A DNA stretch of 64,000 bases, from contig NC_091193.1 of assembly GCF_040958095.1 (NCBI RefSeq), forward strand, positions 19,083,222-19,147,221. The letters run 5' to 3'. Source of the DNA: Procambarus clarkii. Its lineage: Eukaryota; Arthropoda; Malacostraca; Decapoda; Cambaridae. Below are positions 49,110 through 61,065 of this stretch, piece by piece (position 1 is the first letter of the stretch; every line of letters begins with the position of its first letter). Position numbers and translations under genes: made by a program. Under the pieces are notes generated by a model. The model did no database searches. It had not been told where the DNA came from and saw only the letters and a program-made list of their open reading frames with translations.

Positions 49110-49535
49110 CCAACCGCTCGTCCGCAGAAAACATTTTTTGCATTTATTATGTTTTATTAATAATCAAACAAAAATAATATTCTAAGAAATTCTTATATTC
49201 TTCATGTTTTATTTTATTTGTGTATTGTATGTAATTGTGTGTTTTCTTTAACTGTTATATTACGGCATCAAGTAATTTGACTTTAATAACTATCATTTCT
49301 TGTTTGGTTTCAGATTCGAATGCAATAAACCAATAATGCGTGAAATAAAGCAGAGGAATATTTTGCATTTCTTTAGTACTACAAAAAGATAATGTAACTA
49401 ATGATAATAGTAACAATAGTAATATATGTACTTGACCGTGAGCTGATCAATGGTTCCTCCACCGTCCTCGTCAGCCACCATTACCAACAACATTCCAACT
49501 GGAGGCGGAGAGAATAAAAAACTCAAAATAACATG
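49110..49535. other. Unassigned AT-rich
   Basis: Nothing recognised. It may be the flank of the transposase relic that follows. Confidence 0.35.
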
Positions 49536-49537
49536 AA

Positions 49538-49700
49538 AATATGATTCACTTGAAATTTGGATTTATTCAAGAACCTGGTAGTGAATTGCAGCCTCCCCGG
49601 CCGCTTTGTGTGGTGTGTTCTGAGAATTTATCCAAAGATGCCATGAAACCTTCCAAACTCGAAAGATACTTGCAATCAAAACACCCGGGGATTTAGCTAG
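49538..49700 (+). pseudogene. BED-type zinc finger of a hAT-like transposase, relic
   Basis: In one frame: MIHLKFGFIQEPG, LCVVCSENLSKDAMKPSKLE and RYLQSKHPG, followed by a stop. C-x2-C and the KPSKLxRHLxxKHP pattern are characteristic of ZBED/hAT-derived proteins (here the first His is Tyr). No DDE or dimerisation region is visible downstream, though EYCQRMRENIQKQVNCFNKN can be read in another frame. It is a decayed fragment. Confidence 0.6.
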
Positions 49701-49704
49701 GAAA

Positions 49705-50330
49705 CCACTTGAATATTGTCAAAGAATGCGTGAAAATATACAAAAGCAAGTAAATTGCTTTAACAAAAATGACTGTTGGGGATAAGTCCTCATTACTGGA
49801 CCGCGGGATTTAAATTAACGGTCCGCGGGATCATATTAGTGGTCGATAGGATTTTAAAATTATGAATATAGTGATTCGTTAGGTTCGAAAGGTTGGTGAC
49901 CACTGCTCTGGTAGGTTAGGATAAAGCACTTTAGTACGAGAGTTTCTTCAGACTGGGAACGCAGAAGGGAATTGGCCGGGAAGCTCACCCGTTCCCCCCG
50001 CCATCAGGGGGTAAAAAACGGAATGAAGTAGCCTGATACTAGTAGATACTGCGCCGTTATCATGCCCCGCCCACCACATCCTTTGTGTCCTATAAGTTCG
50101 CCTGCTAACCATCAACAGCTAGTTTTTTCCCACTTGTGTCATGCTCATTCTCGAATTATATTGGAGGACGTTGTTCCAGTAGGTTAGTCTCTTACAGCGA
50201 GTCCCAACTCGTCAGCGGCTGGCGTTCCTCTCTCATGCCTACAAAAGGGTTGGTGCGTTGTGTGGGCGTCTGCACTCTTTGCGGGATATACAATGTGATG
50301 TACAAGCTTCTAAATCATTAAGTAATAGTT
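49705..50330. other. Unassigned
   Basis: GGACCGCGGGATTTAAATTA / GGTCCGCGGGATCATATTAG are similar and close (49798-49835). Nothing else recognised. Confidence 0.35.
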
Positions 50331-50515
50331 TCTAGAGCATTAGTATGATCCTAGAGCATTCGTATGATTCTAGAGCATTAGTATGCCCCTAGAACATGTA
50401 TATGCTCCTAAATATGCTTTTTAAATATATAAAGCAAATAAATATGCTTTTAGAGAATATACTATATATGCTCCTGAAGCATTAGCATGCTCCTAGAGCA
50501 TCTATATGCTCATAA
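50330..50515. repeat. Degenerate ~19-bp repeat
   Basis: Variants of CTAGAGCATTAGTATGATC recur about eight times. Confidence 0.75.
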
Positions 50516-50756
50516 AGTTAGCCGCATATATGAAAATAAAGGAAGGAACTAAATGGCAGAGCGGTAAGGAGCATTAGACACTGACGAACCATCCCATATC
50601 AAACAATCTCAACCGATCAGAACGTAATGATCCTGACGACCAAGACTGAAGACCAGCACACACACCGCCCCAGACATCATAAGAACATAAGCGTCAAGGA
50701 ACGACTGCTGGTCTATTTGCCCATCCGCCTTACTTATTGGCTGTACAGATGCGATT

Positions 50757-50820
50757 GATTGATTGGTGAAGATTAAGCCACCCGAGAGATGGCACGGGCA
50801 TGAATAACCGTAATGTACAG
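50757..50820. repeat. Dispersed repeat (GGCACGGGCATGAATA)
   Basis: GATTAAGCCACCCGAGAGATGGCACGGGCATGAATAACCG is related to 43098-43140. Confidence 0.6.
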
Positions 50821-50903
50821 ATGCGGCTGCCACACCTAATTTGTAGCCACGTCGTCTCTGCCTTTGAGAATGTTGACAGGCTCAACCAAACGCATCTCTT
50901 AGC

Positions 50904-51085
50904 ACCCCCCCTGGAGCAGTGAGCACCCACTTGGAGCAGTGAGCACCAACCTGGAGCAGTGAGCACCCACTTGGAGCAGTGAGCACCAACCTGGAGCAGT
51001 GAGCACCCACCTGGAGCAATGAGCACCCCCCCTGGAGTAGTGAGCTCCCCCTGGAGCAATGAGCACCCAGCTGGAGCAGTGATCA
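50904..51085. repeat. 20-bp tandem repeat, about 9 copies
   Basis: The unit is CTGGAGCAGTGAGCACCCAC with point and length variants. Confidence 0.92.
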
Positions 51086-51089
51086 GCCT

Positions 51090-51555
51090 TGACACGGTAT
51101 ACCGGCCGGGGTCGTCGTGGAGCGAGGGAATGGCCGGCCCTCTGGCCAGTATGGAGGAAAGGAGGCCCTTGACCACCCTCTCCTACAACCCCCCTTCCAC
51201 CGCCTCCACCGTCACGACCTCTCCTACTTACCCGTTTAAAGAGTGCCGCCAATTAACCCGCCTCTTGCACTCACAGAGGAGAGAGAGAGAGGAAGACTAA
51301 AGAGGGAGGTCGGGGGTACTCGAATCCCCCGTTGTTGAGTGCATTTTTCGACGCGGGTAACGGAGGAAAGTGAAACGAGTAGCCTAACATTAGAGACGCC
51401 TAACGCACTACTTACTGTATATTCCGATCCAGCCATCCACGCTGGATTGTGTGTCTAAGATGACGAATTATTGATCAGGTGCTAAATAAGGTCCTGAAAA
51501 CACTAGGTGTGTCTCCACAGGAGCAGGATATGTTGTTCTTGGATAGTAGATGGGG
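51090..51555. other. Unassigned
   Basis: A GAGAGAGAGAGG patch lies at 51277-51294. No gene recognised. Confidence 0.35.
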
Positions 51556-51559
51556 GTCC

Positions 51560-51664
51560 TTTGAAGACTGGCGCTTTGTGTATTAGTGGCTTTATTAAAT
51601 ATGCATGCTCTATATCAATTAATAAACCGCTGTATCATGCTCTGTATATTTTGTATGAATACAA

Positions 51665-51715
<51 letters not shown>
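51560..51715 (-). repeat. Dispersed repeat ending in (ATT)n
   Basis: TGTGTATTAGTGGCTTTATTAA followed by (ATT)n at 51667-51714 looks like an inverted, decayed copy of the 35855-36240 repeat. Confidence 0.45.
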
Positions 51716-51734
51716 AAATTGTGTTCATAGGGAC

Positions 51735-51905
51735 TGGATGTTATCCCCAGATACTAGATGTTATTCCCAGATACTAGATGTTATTCCCAGATACTAGATG
51801 TTATTCCCAGATACAAGATGTTATTCCCAGATACTAGATGTTATCCCCAGATACTAGATGTTATTCCCAGATACGAGATGTGGTCCCCAGACACTAGATT
51901 TAATC
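51735..51905. repeat. 20-bp tandem repeat, about 8 copies
   Basis: The unit is GATGTTATTCCCAGATACTA with decay toward the right end. Confidence 0.92.
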
Positions 51906-53000
51906 CCAAGACAGTAGATGTAGTACATAGGCTTTAGATATGGTCTCCAAATGATTGATCAGAGGGAAGACTGAAGTGATCTGGAGGACCAGTTCTGAGT
52001 TGAGCTTCAGGGCACAACTCATCTAACCAACACTTAGAAGTTAAAGTCCTCCATACCAGCACTGGCAATCTGGATGACGTGTTCAGCTCGCCTGGGTGAA
52101 TCACGCGAAGAGACTTAAGTGTCTTTCCAAGTAAAGTCAATATGCACTTTTTTTAAGACTGGTACACTCAACAGAGTGAAAGTGCAAAAGGCGGCTGGGA
52201 GATTTGGAGATTGAAAGTGGAATTGTTAAGAAACAAGAGAGAGAAAATGACGTTATGATTAGAAGATCCTTAAGGGACAGATGCAGTAAAAGTGAGATAC
52301 AAGGTCTGTATGTCAAAGGTTTGTGGAGTAAGTGTATGTTGGTTTGGAATATATGTAGGCTGATGAATGAGTTGTTCCAGACCGTTAAAAGTTGAGAAGT
52401 TGAAAGCTGTTTCTCCTTGAGGACCAGTATAAGACTGAAGCCAGTCATTCTGGTGAACATTGAAGTCTCTCTAGGCAAATTATTTAGCGATTCGTGATTC
52501 AAGAGACGAGTTTTGGTGACAAGAGACAGAAACGTCATTAAAGCCACAGGAAGAACCAGGTTATAACGAGATAAAAAAAAAACGGTTAGTGGCAAGAGCA
52601 TCGGAGACCTGTGATTCAGCAAGAAGATAGCAAGTGATGTTCTACAGAAGAAAGTCTGCAAATATTACATAACGCTATTGCAAAAGAAGAGTTGACCACA
52701 GAACAATTAGTGACGTGGGTTGAGTCGATACTGTTATTACCAAGAGTCTCTTCATGGCAACAGATTCAACCCTTGATCTAGAGATTTTAGCTCCCTCACC
52801 AGAGATAACCGTCGCTAGGTATCCTATTGTAGGCAGAACCATACTATAATTTTCAATTGCAATATATATGCCAATACACGCTGTAACCAATAGGCCTGTT
52901 GCATATACGCGAAAATAAATATCAAAGATTATTCAATAATACCTACTCGATAAATTTTCTGAGAACAGCAATATTTAAAGTTAATCTAGGAAAAAAAGAC
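51905..53000. other. Unassigned, long open frame of unknown status
   Basis: The minus strand has a 174-residue frame at 52137-52661, rich in Leu and Ser, with no motif that I recognise. Nothing supports expression. It may be a decayed element or chance. Confidence 0.25.
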
Positions 53001-53001
53001 C

Positions 53002-53043
53002 TATAACATTAACCAAGGCTAGTGAGCCTTGGTTAATGTTATA
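53002..53043. repeat. Perfect hairpin, 19-bp arms
   Basis: TATAACATTAACCAAGGCT and its exact complement are separated by 4 nt. Confidence 0.9.
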
Positions 53044-53279
53044 ATGATTAATAACGTCGGTTAATAATGTCGTGCCTTGGTTTCCTGGGCACGAATTAAC
53101 ATTTTGATCCTTGGATTTGTATGTGGATTAGGTTTGTACGCCCCCACTAATATTATATTTATTTATATAACATTATTTCATAATATTCTCATGTGGGCCG
53201 CCAAGTCAAAGCTCCAATTTATAATTGTATCTTCCTCGTGTATAAAATATTTAGCAATAAATTAAACTTTATCATTTTT

Positions 53280-53305
53280 CTTATGTAGACGATAGTCTAC
53301 ATAAG
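53280..53305. repeat. Hairpin, 11-bp arms
   Basis: CTTATGTAGAC, GATA loop, GTCTACATAAG. Confidence 0.85.
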
Positions 53306-53309
53306 CTGG

Positions 53310-54785
53310 AGGTGTTATCGTTGCTCATGTTGTATAGCGTGACCAACACTTTACATATATAATATATATACAAACAAAGCGGCCACAGAAAATGAGAATT
53401 GAGAAAACGGAACGAGAGCGTGTGCCACCTTGGCCACCTAGTGTATTGGTGCAGAACCAGGCCAGGGAGCCTCACCTTAGTTGCCAAAGATTGACCCACC
53501 ACGGCTCTTGGGGGTCCCTCCTCTCAACCCTTAATCAACAACAACAACATTGGACTTATTCGGCTGCCATGGACATGTGAAGGGACTTGTCTTTAGGCCG
53601 GGGCAGCACGTCCACCCCAGTGACTTACGAGGACACGATCCTGGATGAAGCAGCAGAAATACCAGTTATCCTTATCCAATCAGCAACAGGTCAGTGTTTC
53701 TTTACGAATTCTCGAACCCTGTGAGTGAGGAACTGCAGGCTGGGGTGCTGGGAACTCATTGTTTACTGAACACAGCAGCGGTAAAACAGGGATCCCATGG
53801 GATCATTATGTACAAAATGAGGAATATTATAGTCTTGTGGGCCCGTATTTTGTACATTTGACAGTCCGACTGTACAAATCTACAGAGATATGTTTCGTTC
53901 AACTCCAGCCTGTAGTGTTAACATTGTACCTAAGGTAGGCTTAGGCTATACCGTGAAGCACAGATATTGTACGCATTAAATAAATAGTAGGCTATATAAG
54001 ACAAGGGTTGCAAACAGTTATTCCTTATTTTGAATGTGACTTCATAGATCCAGAATGAGAAGATTTATTTGTAACACCTTCTACAAAACATTACAATAAT
54101 GGATGGACTAAACATGTGTACTGCAAGACAGGCATTTTTGGTGTAAAGTGAGGAACATTTAGCTTATAATTTGAAATGTGATTTGTATTGGGAAAACAAA
54201 GTGTAGTTTTTCATTCGAGCAGTTAGACAGATTAGGCAAAATTTTATCACAAAATTAGGATAAGAAAATTTAATGTTCAAGTATGTTTATTGAGATAATA
54301 AAGAAATGCATCTCAAAGGATAGAGTAGCTTAGGCTATTTCTACCCCCCTATAATGAATTAATATGCACTAAATATAAAATTAAATTAATCATTTTTTTC
54401 ACACCCTCAGCATTCTACCTCAACAGATTCTGGGATTGTCCCTAATCAAAACTCTAAACACACAGCTCATACAACATGTTTCTGACTTTAGTAGGACTTA
54501 AAAAGCGTCAGTAAGTCATCTTTTTGTGAGAGTAGTTAGTTCCTTCACAATTACAAATCTCTAACTTGGAGGGGGGGCAGTTGTTTTATTCTATCATATA
54601 AACCTGCAACACTATTATTTACATAACTAATTCTTAAGTTATATTTCCTAACACTTAAGTTGATATTTCTGGAAAGGTTGAAGTGAGCAGTGACAAGTGA
54701 GTGAAAAAAAGAAGAGCTGATTGATTAAGATGAATTGATAATTCCCTTCAGACAACATGATGGATATCATTCGTCCATGCATTAT
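53310..54785. other. Unassigned AT-rich
   Basis: I see no coding, RNA or repeat signal that I can name. Confidence 0.35.
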
Positions 54786-54789
54786 TTCT

Positions 54790-55435
54790 TCAAATATAGA
54801 TGTGGACATTAGACCAGGTAAATTGCAATAAGTGCGAGGATGGACTTTTAAGGATACATCTTAAACATTTCTTCCATTCACAATTAAGCACCAAGATCAG
54901 TATTTTACGGGTCCCATACATTAATTTCGACCAGGTATCAAGACCAAATACATTCATAATGACATATATTCTGGTTTTCAGGTTTCTAATAGCATCAGAA
55001 AAATTTACCAGTGGTCCCCTTGAGGATATTATATGGCCAAGATGCTCCTCAAAATACTTTACCAGAATCTGTTTAGCAATTTTAGCTTAGTATCTAGATA
55101 AAAAGGAAGTCCGGTGAGTTAAAAACAGTTACAGTACATTTGGCAAGACTAAACATTAGGTTCTATTTTGTGCTATATCTTTCACATACTTCTATCAAGT
55201 TCTCCAAAAGTATCTCTGGTCAGTGGGAGAACTAAATTATCTGCAAAACAGAAAACATTGGTCTTGGTACTGCCTCTGCGACAATCTGCTCTGCTGGCTC
55301 TTAACTCTTTCAAGAGTGGGTCAAGATACATAGCAAACCATATGGAATTAAAAACGGCACCTTGCCTGGCCCCATTTTTAGTAGAGCATTTTCAGAGAAG
55401 ATATTATTCCCTTTCGCAGTTAATTTGAATACCTG

Positions 55436-55440
<5 letters not shown>
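54790..55440 (-). pseudogene. Reverse-transcriptase relic, YADD-type family, fragment 2
   Basis: Leftward frames encode RQGAVFNSIWFAMYLDPLLK, ELRASRADCRRGSTKTNVFC, FADNLVL and, further on, HLGHIISSRGPLVNFSDAIR, NLKTR and LDTWSK. They are collinear with 61570-62030 (KQGAVFSPTLFAVYLNPLLK, YADDLVLL, PLVNFSDAIRDLK, HLDTWSK). The catalytic Asp pair is FADN at 55247-55236, so the active site is lost, and frameshifts separate the parts. Confidence 0.75.

Positions 55441-55489
<49 letters not shown>
55438..55489. repeat. (TA)n microsatellite
   Basis: This dinucleotide run abuts the third TIR element on its left. Confidence 0.95.
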
Positions 55490-55492
<3 letters not shown>

Positions 55493-55874
55493 GTACCTAG
55501 TAGCCAGAACTCACTTCTCAGCCTACTATGCAAGGCCTGATTTGCCTAATAAGCCTAGTTTTCATGAATTAATGTTTTTTCGACAACCTAACCTACCTAA
55601 CCTAACCTAACCTAACGTTTTCGGCTACCTAACCTAACCTAACCTATAAAGATAGGTTAGGTTAGGTTAGGTAGGGTTGGTTAGGTTCGGTCATATATCT
55701 ACGTTAATTTTAACTCCAATAAAAAAAATTGACTTCACACATAATGAAATGGGTAGCTTTATCATTTCATAAGAAAAAAATTAGAGAAAATATATTAATT
55801 CAGTAAAACTTGGCTTATTAGGCAAATCGGGCCTCGCATAGTAGGCTGAGAAGTGAATTCTGGCTACTAGGTAC

Positions 55875-55877
<3 letters not shown>
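55490..55877. mobile_element. TIR element (GTCGTACC family), copy 3
   Basis: 388 bp, the same inverted termini, opposing CCTAA/TTAGG runs and (TA)n on both sides as copies 1 and 2. Small differences (for example GAACTCACTTCTC for GAACGCACTTCTC) show independent decay. Confidence 0.8.
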
Positions 55878-55958
<81 letters not shown>

Positions 55959-56031
55959 CTCTCTTTGTTTTTTGATGTTTGAAAAACTTTTGACAAACTT
56001 TTTAGAGAATTGCTTTGCAAATAAGTATGTA

Positions 56032-56070
<39 letters not shown>

Positions 56071-56160
56071 CGATAACAGGACATACTTATTTGCAAAGCA
56101 ATTATCTATAAAAGTTTGTCAAAAGCTTTTCAAACAGCAAAAAACAAAGAGAGGACAGAG
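55878..56160. repeat. (TA)n and long inverted repeat around a second (TA)n
   Basis: (TA)n at 55878-55955. Then arms 55956-56034 and 56071-56157 are imperfect inverted copies (TTTGACAAACTTTTTAGAGA, TTGCTTTGCAAATAAGTATG against their complements) around (TA)n at 56035-56070. Confidence 0.85.
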
Positions 56161-56249
56161 CTACTCTATTAGTTGTATTAATGAATAGTTTCCACTACGA
56201 AACTACAGAACGTCGTTTCTGTAGCTTCTTTATCCACAAAAAAAGTAAA

Positions 56250-56715
56250 TTATATTTATCAAAGAGAATGCCTGTTTGCCTGTCCAGACGCCTGGTGCTG
56301 GCTTCACCCAACTTTTCAAGATGACACATGAGTGGTATTTGATTGTCATAGGGGGGTCGGAGAACCACATTCCCTCCCTTTGAAAGCCGCACAAGGTTGA
56401 TGGACAGTTGACAAGCAGGACCAAAGAGCCGAAGCTCAACCCTCGCAAGCACAAGTAAGTAAGTACACACACACACACACACACACACTCGCCCCGTGAC
56501 AAAACCCAGGGAGGATTGACAGGGAACCAATCCATAACTGTTCGCTCCCTTCTGTTCACCCAGCAGTAATTGGGGACCTGGGAGTAAAACAGACTGACAG
56601 GCCCTGTCGCATGGGAAACTAGTAGGGTAAAGCTTACCATGAGCTCTGGGAAGGGAAAGCTCTCATCGTGCTAACAGGAAACTCCTGTACCTGGCTAACA
56701 TAGCTTCCCCTTATC
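56250..56715 (+). mobile_element. SINE body with (AC)n insert
   Basis: TTCACCCAGCAGTAATTGGG and TTACCATGAGCTCTGGGAAG are the plus-strand forms of the SINE at 37230-37484. (AC)n lies at 56465-56488. No tRNA-like head is clear here. Confidence 0.5.
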
Positions 56716-56719
56716 TTTT

Positions 56720-57250
56720 TTAACATTCTTATAGATTCTCAACCATTGCAGGGCTTCAATGTGCAGATATTGAATATTTATATTTGACAACATTACATAT
56801 ATTGCGGGGCCTAGTTCATTACCCTTTTGAATTAACTTTTTATTTTATTTTTTTCTAATTTCACCCGAAAATTCATTAAACTTTTTTCTTAAAGGTTTAT
56901 CTGCAACTTTTGATATACAAATATTATCTTCCTCTTTCTTAATCCTCTTTATGACTTGATGATACTGAATCCTAGTGAGTCAGGGTTCATTCCTGACTGT
57001 AAGTTCATATACTGCCAGGTCTAACATCTCTCGAATTATTTACTTCAGCACTAATAACGTACTTAATAATTTACATTTATGAATAAAACATTTGAATTTG
57101 AATATTTCCCCAGTCTTAATTGTATCGATAGCACACAACCCATCAGACTGTTATTTAGTTAACTAATGTTCATGGCAAGCTTCACCGACCTCAACATATT
57201 CTGAACCAATTACTTTAAGAAATAATTGAGTCTGCTCGTCTACGACTCTA
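56720..57250. other. Unassigned, with a short RT-family 3' tail match
   Basis: 57055-57110 (TAATTTACATTTATGAATAAAACATTTGAATTTGAA) resembles the 3' tail at 62770-62810. Confidence 0.4.
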
Positions 57251-57251
57251 T

Positions 57252-57310
57252 AATGGTCCAGGACGGACCGAAACGTCGTTTCTTCATTTTCTGATATGTG
57301 TGGGGTTGGA
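57252..57310 (+). repeat. Dispersed repeat with GGTCC..GGACC palindrome
   Basis: GGTCCAGGACGGACCGAAACG is related to 37501-37525. Confidence 0.5.
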
Positions 57311-57570
57311 TATAATATCCTACTCTTCTAATGGAAGAGTGTTGAAGGCACAAAAGGCTATAAAGCTATTTTTTGTCCCTTTGATGTTTGAAGGTCGTTT
57401 GTGGGCTATGTGATCATGGTTACCTGAAGAACTTCATGCAGTATTTTCCTTCAATCTCGTGTGTATTCGCTTGTGGAGGTCTGAGGTTGTCTCAAATATC
57501 TGGAATATTAGCACCGACCACTCAGAGCGATGAAGATCCTATTGGATCCGATTGGATGAAGTTAGTTAGT

Positions 57571-58550
57571 TTAGTTCATTTATTATGCACCCCATACCCA
57601 TCCTGTGGGCGGTAGTGGAAAGGGTTACAGAGGCACATAATGGGCTCAGGGACTGAACCCCACAATTCATTTAGCTAAGCAAGTTACAATCTTGATGAGC
57701 TAGTTACAAAATTCAATATAAGTCATCACATCAACAATGGGTTCGAGATCGACCTCAAGTACAGGTTCTAAATTAAGCAACTGACATATGTGGAGAGCTA
57801 GTGTCAAAATTTATATGTTTGTCCTGCACACCGCCCCCTATCCAGTGGGCAGCGGTGGATAGGTTACAATCACTTAGTTACTACCTACAGTTAGCAAACT
57901 GGGGATATTTGGCTAAAATTTCTGGTAGCAGATCATTTTGAATGAAATATTGACACATCGCTGGAACATTGGTTATAGAATTGTCTCTAAATTCACGTAT
58001 CTTTTCGCACTCCATCACATAGTGACGGAGGGTGTGCGAATAATTTTGTTGACACAGTTTACATTTGGTCAGGTCTACATCAGCAGATAATGAGAATTCC
58101 CAGAGATACTTGTAACCGAGTCTAAGCCGAGCAGTAGTAACATCTAGAAGTCTGCTGATTTTATTGGATGATCCATAGATGTGTGGCTCCTCTTGCATGA
58201 TAGTATGATGATAGATGGAATTACTGGTGTCAATTTCACTTTGCCTCAGATCTACAAGATCTTGTTGAAGTTCTCGGTGTACAGCTGCTCTCAGATTGCT
58301 CATTGACAATCCAAGGTTACACTCAACGGCTCCTTTAAAGGCAGATTCTTTGGCTAACTTATCAGCTCTATCATGCATTCGGAGGCCAACATGAGATGGA
58401 GACCACATGAAATGGACTCTGTTACCATCCTTAATAATTTTGTTGTATTTGTGTCTAGCTTCGGACACGAGCATGTTACAGTTATGTCTTAAAGAGTTGA
58501 GAGCATTTAAGGATGAAGATCTCCCTTGTCGCTGGAAATCCTATTGGTGA
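57571..58550 (-). pseudogene. LINE RNase H and C-terminal region with 3' UTR
   Basis: The open part 58474-57881 encodes VHFMWSPSHVGLRMHDRADK, LAKESA, KISRLLDVTTARLRLGYKYL and CKLCQQNYSHTLRHYVMECE, ending ILAKYPQFANCR. WxPSHVGxxxxDxADxLAK is the terminal RNase H motif of jockey-type LINEs, and the Cys/His knuckle follows. The frame can be read back to about 58550 (SSSLNALNSLRHNCN). The 3' untranslated part occupies 57571-57880. The reverse transcriptase is absent, so the copy is 5'-truncated. Confidence 0.75.
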
Positions 58551-58554
58551 AAGC

Positions 58555-59060
58555 GAGCTCCACCTTTGTTGAATGGCCACGATTTCATAGTTCATGTACT
58601 GCGACACAGTACTGATTGAAAAATGTTAAATATGATGTGGTTCATGATGATCCATTGAGTAACTATGATTAAATAACTTGTTATTTATTAGTAAGTGTTA
58701 GTTAAAATATTTGTATTTAATGTGTTCTGTTTCTGAGGCAGAGTGAAAAAACAACATGGTAGAAAAATTTAATAAATGAATGAAAAGATACGAATAAGCA
58801 AGACGTATTTGAACACGGAATAACAAAGTAATAACTTTTAAAGGAAAATTAAATTGCGCAAAGCACAAATAAACAATATGATGTAATGAACACGCAGGCA
58901 TGAGGCTATGAAGTCATACCTCTAAGTGGTATGAAGTGGTAATATTTAGTTTGTTTACTAAAGGTTTAATGTTATTGCAGTTATTAAAACTAGCAAACAT
59001 GTTTGTGAATAATCACTGATTAAATTAAATAAATTACATTCTCCCATGCGCTCGCAAGGG
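58555..59060. other. Unassigned AT-rich
   Basis: Nothing recognised. Confidence 0.35.
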
Positions 59061-59064
59061 CAAT

Positions 59065-59234
59065 GAATTTCTTTCTTTATTATGCACCCCCATACCCATC
59101 CCATGGGCGGTGGTGTAAAGGGTTACAGAGGCACATAATCGTTTTAGGAACTGAACCCTCTAGTTCGTTTAGCTAAGCAAATAACAATCTTTTGACGCTA
59201 GTTACACAATTATTAATGATATGTATACATGTAC

Positions 59235-59323
<89 letters not shown>

Positions 59324-59930
59324 AAAAATCACCTACACAAATACACACATCAATAATCTTTTGTATCATAAGTAATTCAACAAGAGGCTCACAACAGTCA
59401 CTACCCAAGGCACTTTACATCTATGGTGAGTCACACAGTTACTAGTCTTGCTCCACACTCAACTGAGCGGCAGCTTTACAGTCATGTGCATGCATTACTT
59501 ACAGTAAGCAAATTTTGGATACTTCGCTAAGATTCCTGGCAGTACATCATTATGAATGAAGTACTTACACACTTCTAGGACACCATTGCTGGTGTTATCT
59601 CTGAATTCCGCGATTTTTTCACATTCCATATTATAATGACGCAAAGTATGCGAATAGTTCTGCTGACAGAGTTTACATTTAGTCACATCTATATCAGTAG
59701 ATGTTACAAACTCCCAGAGGTACTCGTAACCTAGCCTAAGCCTAGCAGTGGTAACATCTAGAAGTCTGCTAACCTTATTGGATGACCCATAGACGTGCGG
59801 TACATCCTGCATAATAGAATGATGATAGATGGAGGAACTGGTGTGAATTTCACTTTGCCTCAAGTCTCCGAAATGTAGTTGATGCAGATGGCAGATCGGA
59901 GAGTCGCCATATTAGCGCTTCTCAACAAGA
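59065..59930 (-). pseudogene. Second LINE C-terminal copy with 3' UTR
   Basis: The frame 59863-59495 encodes VSRLLDVTTARLRLGYEYLW, CKLCQQNYSHTLRHYNMECE and ILAKYPKFAYCK, collinear with 57571-58550. The upstream part is frameshifted (MATLRSAICINYISE). The 3' untranslated region is interrupted by (TA)n at 59237-59319. RNase H itself is missing. Confidence 0.7.
59237..59319. repeat. (TA)n microsatellite
   Basis: An ~82-bp run inside the LINE 3' region. Confidence 0.95.
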
Positions 59931-60089
59931 CGGCACGCTGGCTGCTGTACCTCTCGTGTTTCATAATTTTCCAGGAACTGCTAGCTTTAGTTCTCTCAGA
60001 ATTAGCCAGTGAACTTCCAGAGACATAAACAAACTCATTAATAAGTGCACCAACGCGCTACAAACCATAACAATTAACATCTGATCCCC

Positions 60090-60530
60090 CAGCTGTTCTA
60101 TGGCATGGGGCACAGATGACATTCGTTATGAGATGCTTCGCCATCTCCCTACATGCACATTTCATTATTTACTGAGTATTTATGACCGTATCTGGGAGGA
60201 GGAGCCAGTTCCCAAGGAATGGCTTGAGGTGTTGATTCTTTCTACTCGGAAGCCAGGTTCTCAAGGGACATCCCATAAGGATTTATCCCCCATTGCCATT
60301 GGCGAGTTGCATCTGCAAATTTTATGAATGTATGGTCAATGTCCGTCTGATGTGGTTCTTAGAATACTATCGCCACCTTTCCCTCTTCTCATTTTAACTT
60401 TCGCAATGTCGCAGCACGACTGAGGCTTTAGAGGACTCGAGAGGTCTGAATTCGTATTGCCTTAAATTTGCTGCATAGACCTCCGTTGTTGCTGTCCTTT
60501 TTTATGTGGAAAAGGTAGAGTGGAGATAAA
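60090..60530 (+). pseudogene. LINE reverse-transcriptase N-terminal fragment
   Basis: 60100-60327 encodes DDIRYEMLRHLPTCTFHYLL, SIYDRIWEEEPVPKEWLEVL and KPGSQGTSHKDLSPIAI, the fingers region of jockey-type reverse transcriptase. The frame then shifts (SCICKFYE...VNVRLMWFLEYYRHLSLF). It lies opposite in strand to the LINE tail at 59495, so the two are not one intact element. Confidence 0.65.
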
Positions 60531-60534
60531 AAAC

Positions 60535-60955
60535 TAGCTATAAGTTCATCTAATATCCCCATCTCACAGCATGGTTAGTCATCCATGGAGTCAGAACATG
60601 AAATGCAGGCTGATCTGAAGTTTCCTTAAAGTCAGTGGGAAAGATTTGATTAGATTGCGTTGTTCTTTTAGTGCTGAAAGACGAGGTGATAAAAAGAACA
60701 ATATAAAGTAATGAGATTCGACTTTTATCGCACAAGTAAACTAGAGTTAAAAAAATTAAAAGGTTCCACTTTCGAAAAATGTGCTTGGGAAGGAGTGATC
60801 GCTCCCCTTGCTCCTCCACTAGATACACTACTGCCTAACTCCCTGGTAGCTATATAACTAATGTGATAAGTCCTTGCGAAACGCTTTTAGGCATCCGACC
60901 ATAAATAAAGATGAGAAAAGGAACTTTGGAGAGTTAATTTTCCAATTACCCCCCC
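60535..60955. other. Unassigned
   Basis: Nothing recognised. A poly-C run at 60951-60961 marks the right side. Confidence 0.35.
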
Positions 60956-60959
60956 CCCC

Positions 60960-61065
60960 CAGGCATTAATTTATGTATGAGAACAGATGTATTTTTAGTA
61001 CACAGTAATCTAAAATTAATGACTGTGTCTTGAAGGACAGGTTGCAGTTCATGAAAGATGCACTC
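60960..61065. mobile_element. Family A element fragment
   Basis: TTAATTTATGTATGAGAACAGATG, ACACAGT and TGTCTTGAAGGACAGGTTG parallel 2519-2605 near the right end of the family A element. Confidence 0.45.

Noticed and set aside
52137-52661. 174-residue minus-strand frame as a membrane protein
   Set aside because: The Leu/Ser-rich composition suggested membrane segments, but there is no signal peptide logic, no motif and no flanking gene signal. I kept it only as unassigned.
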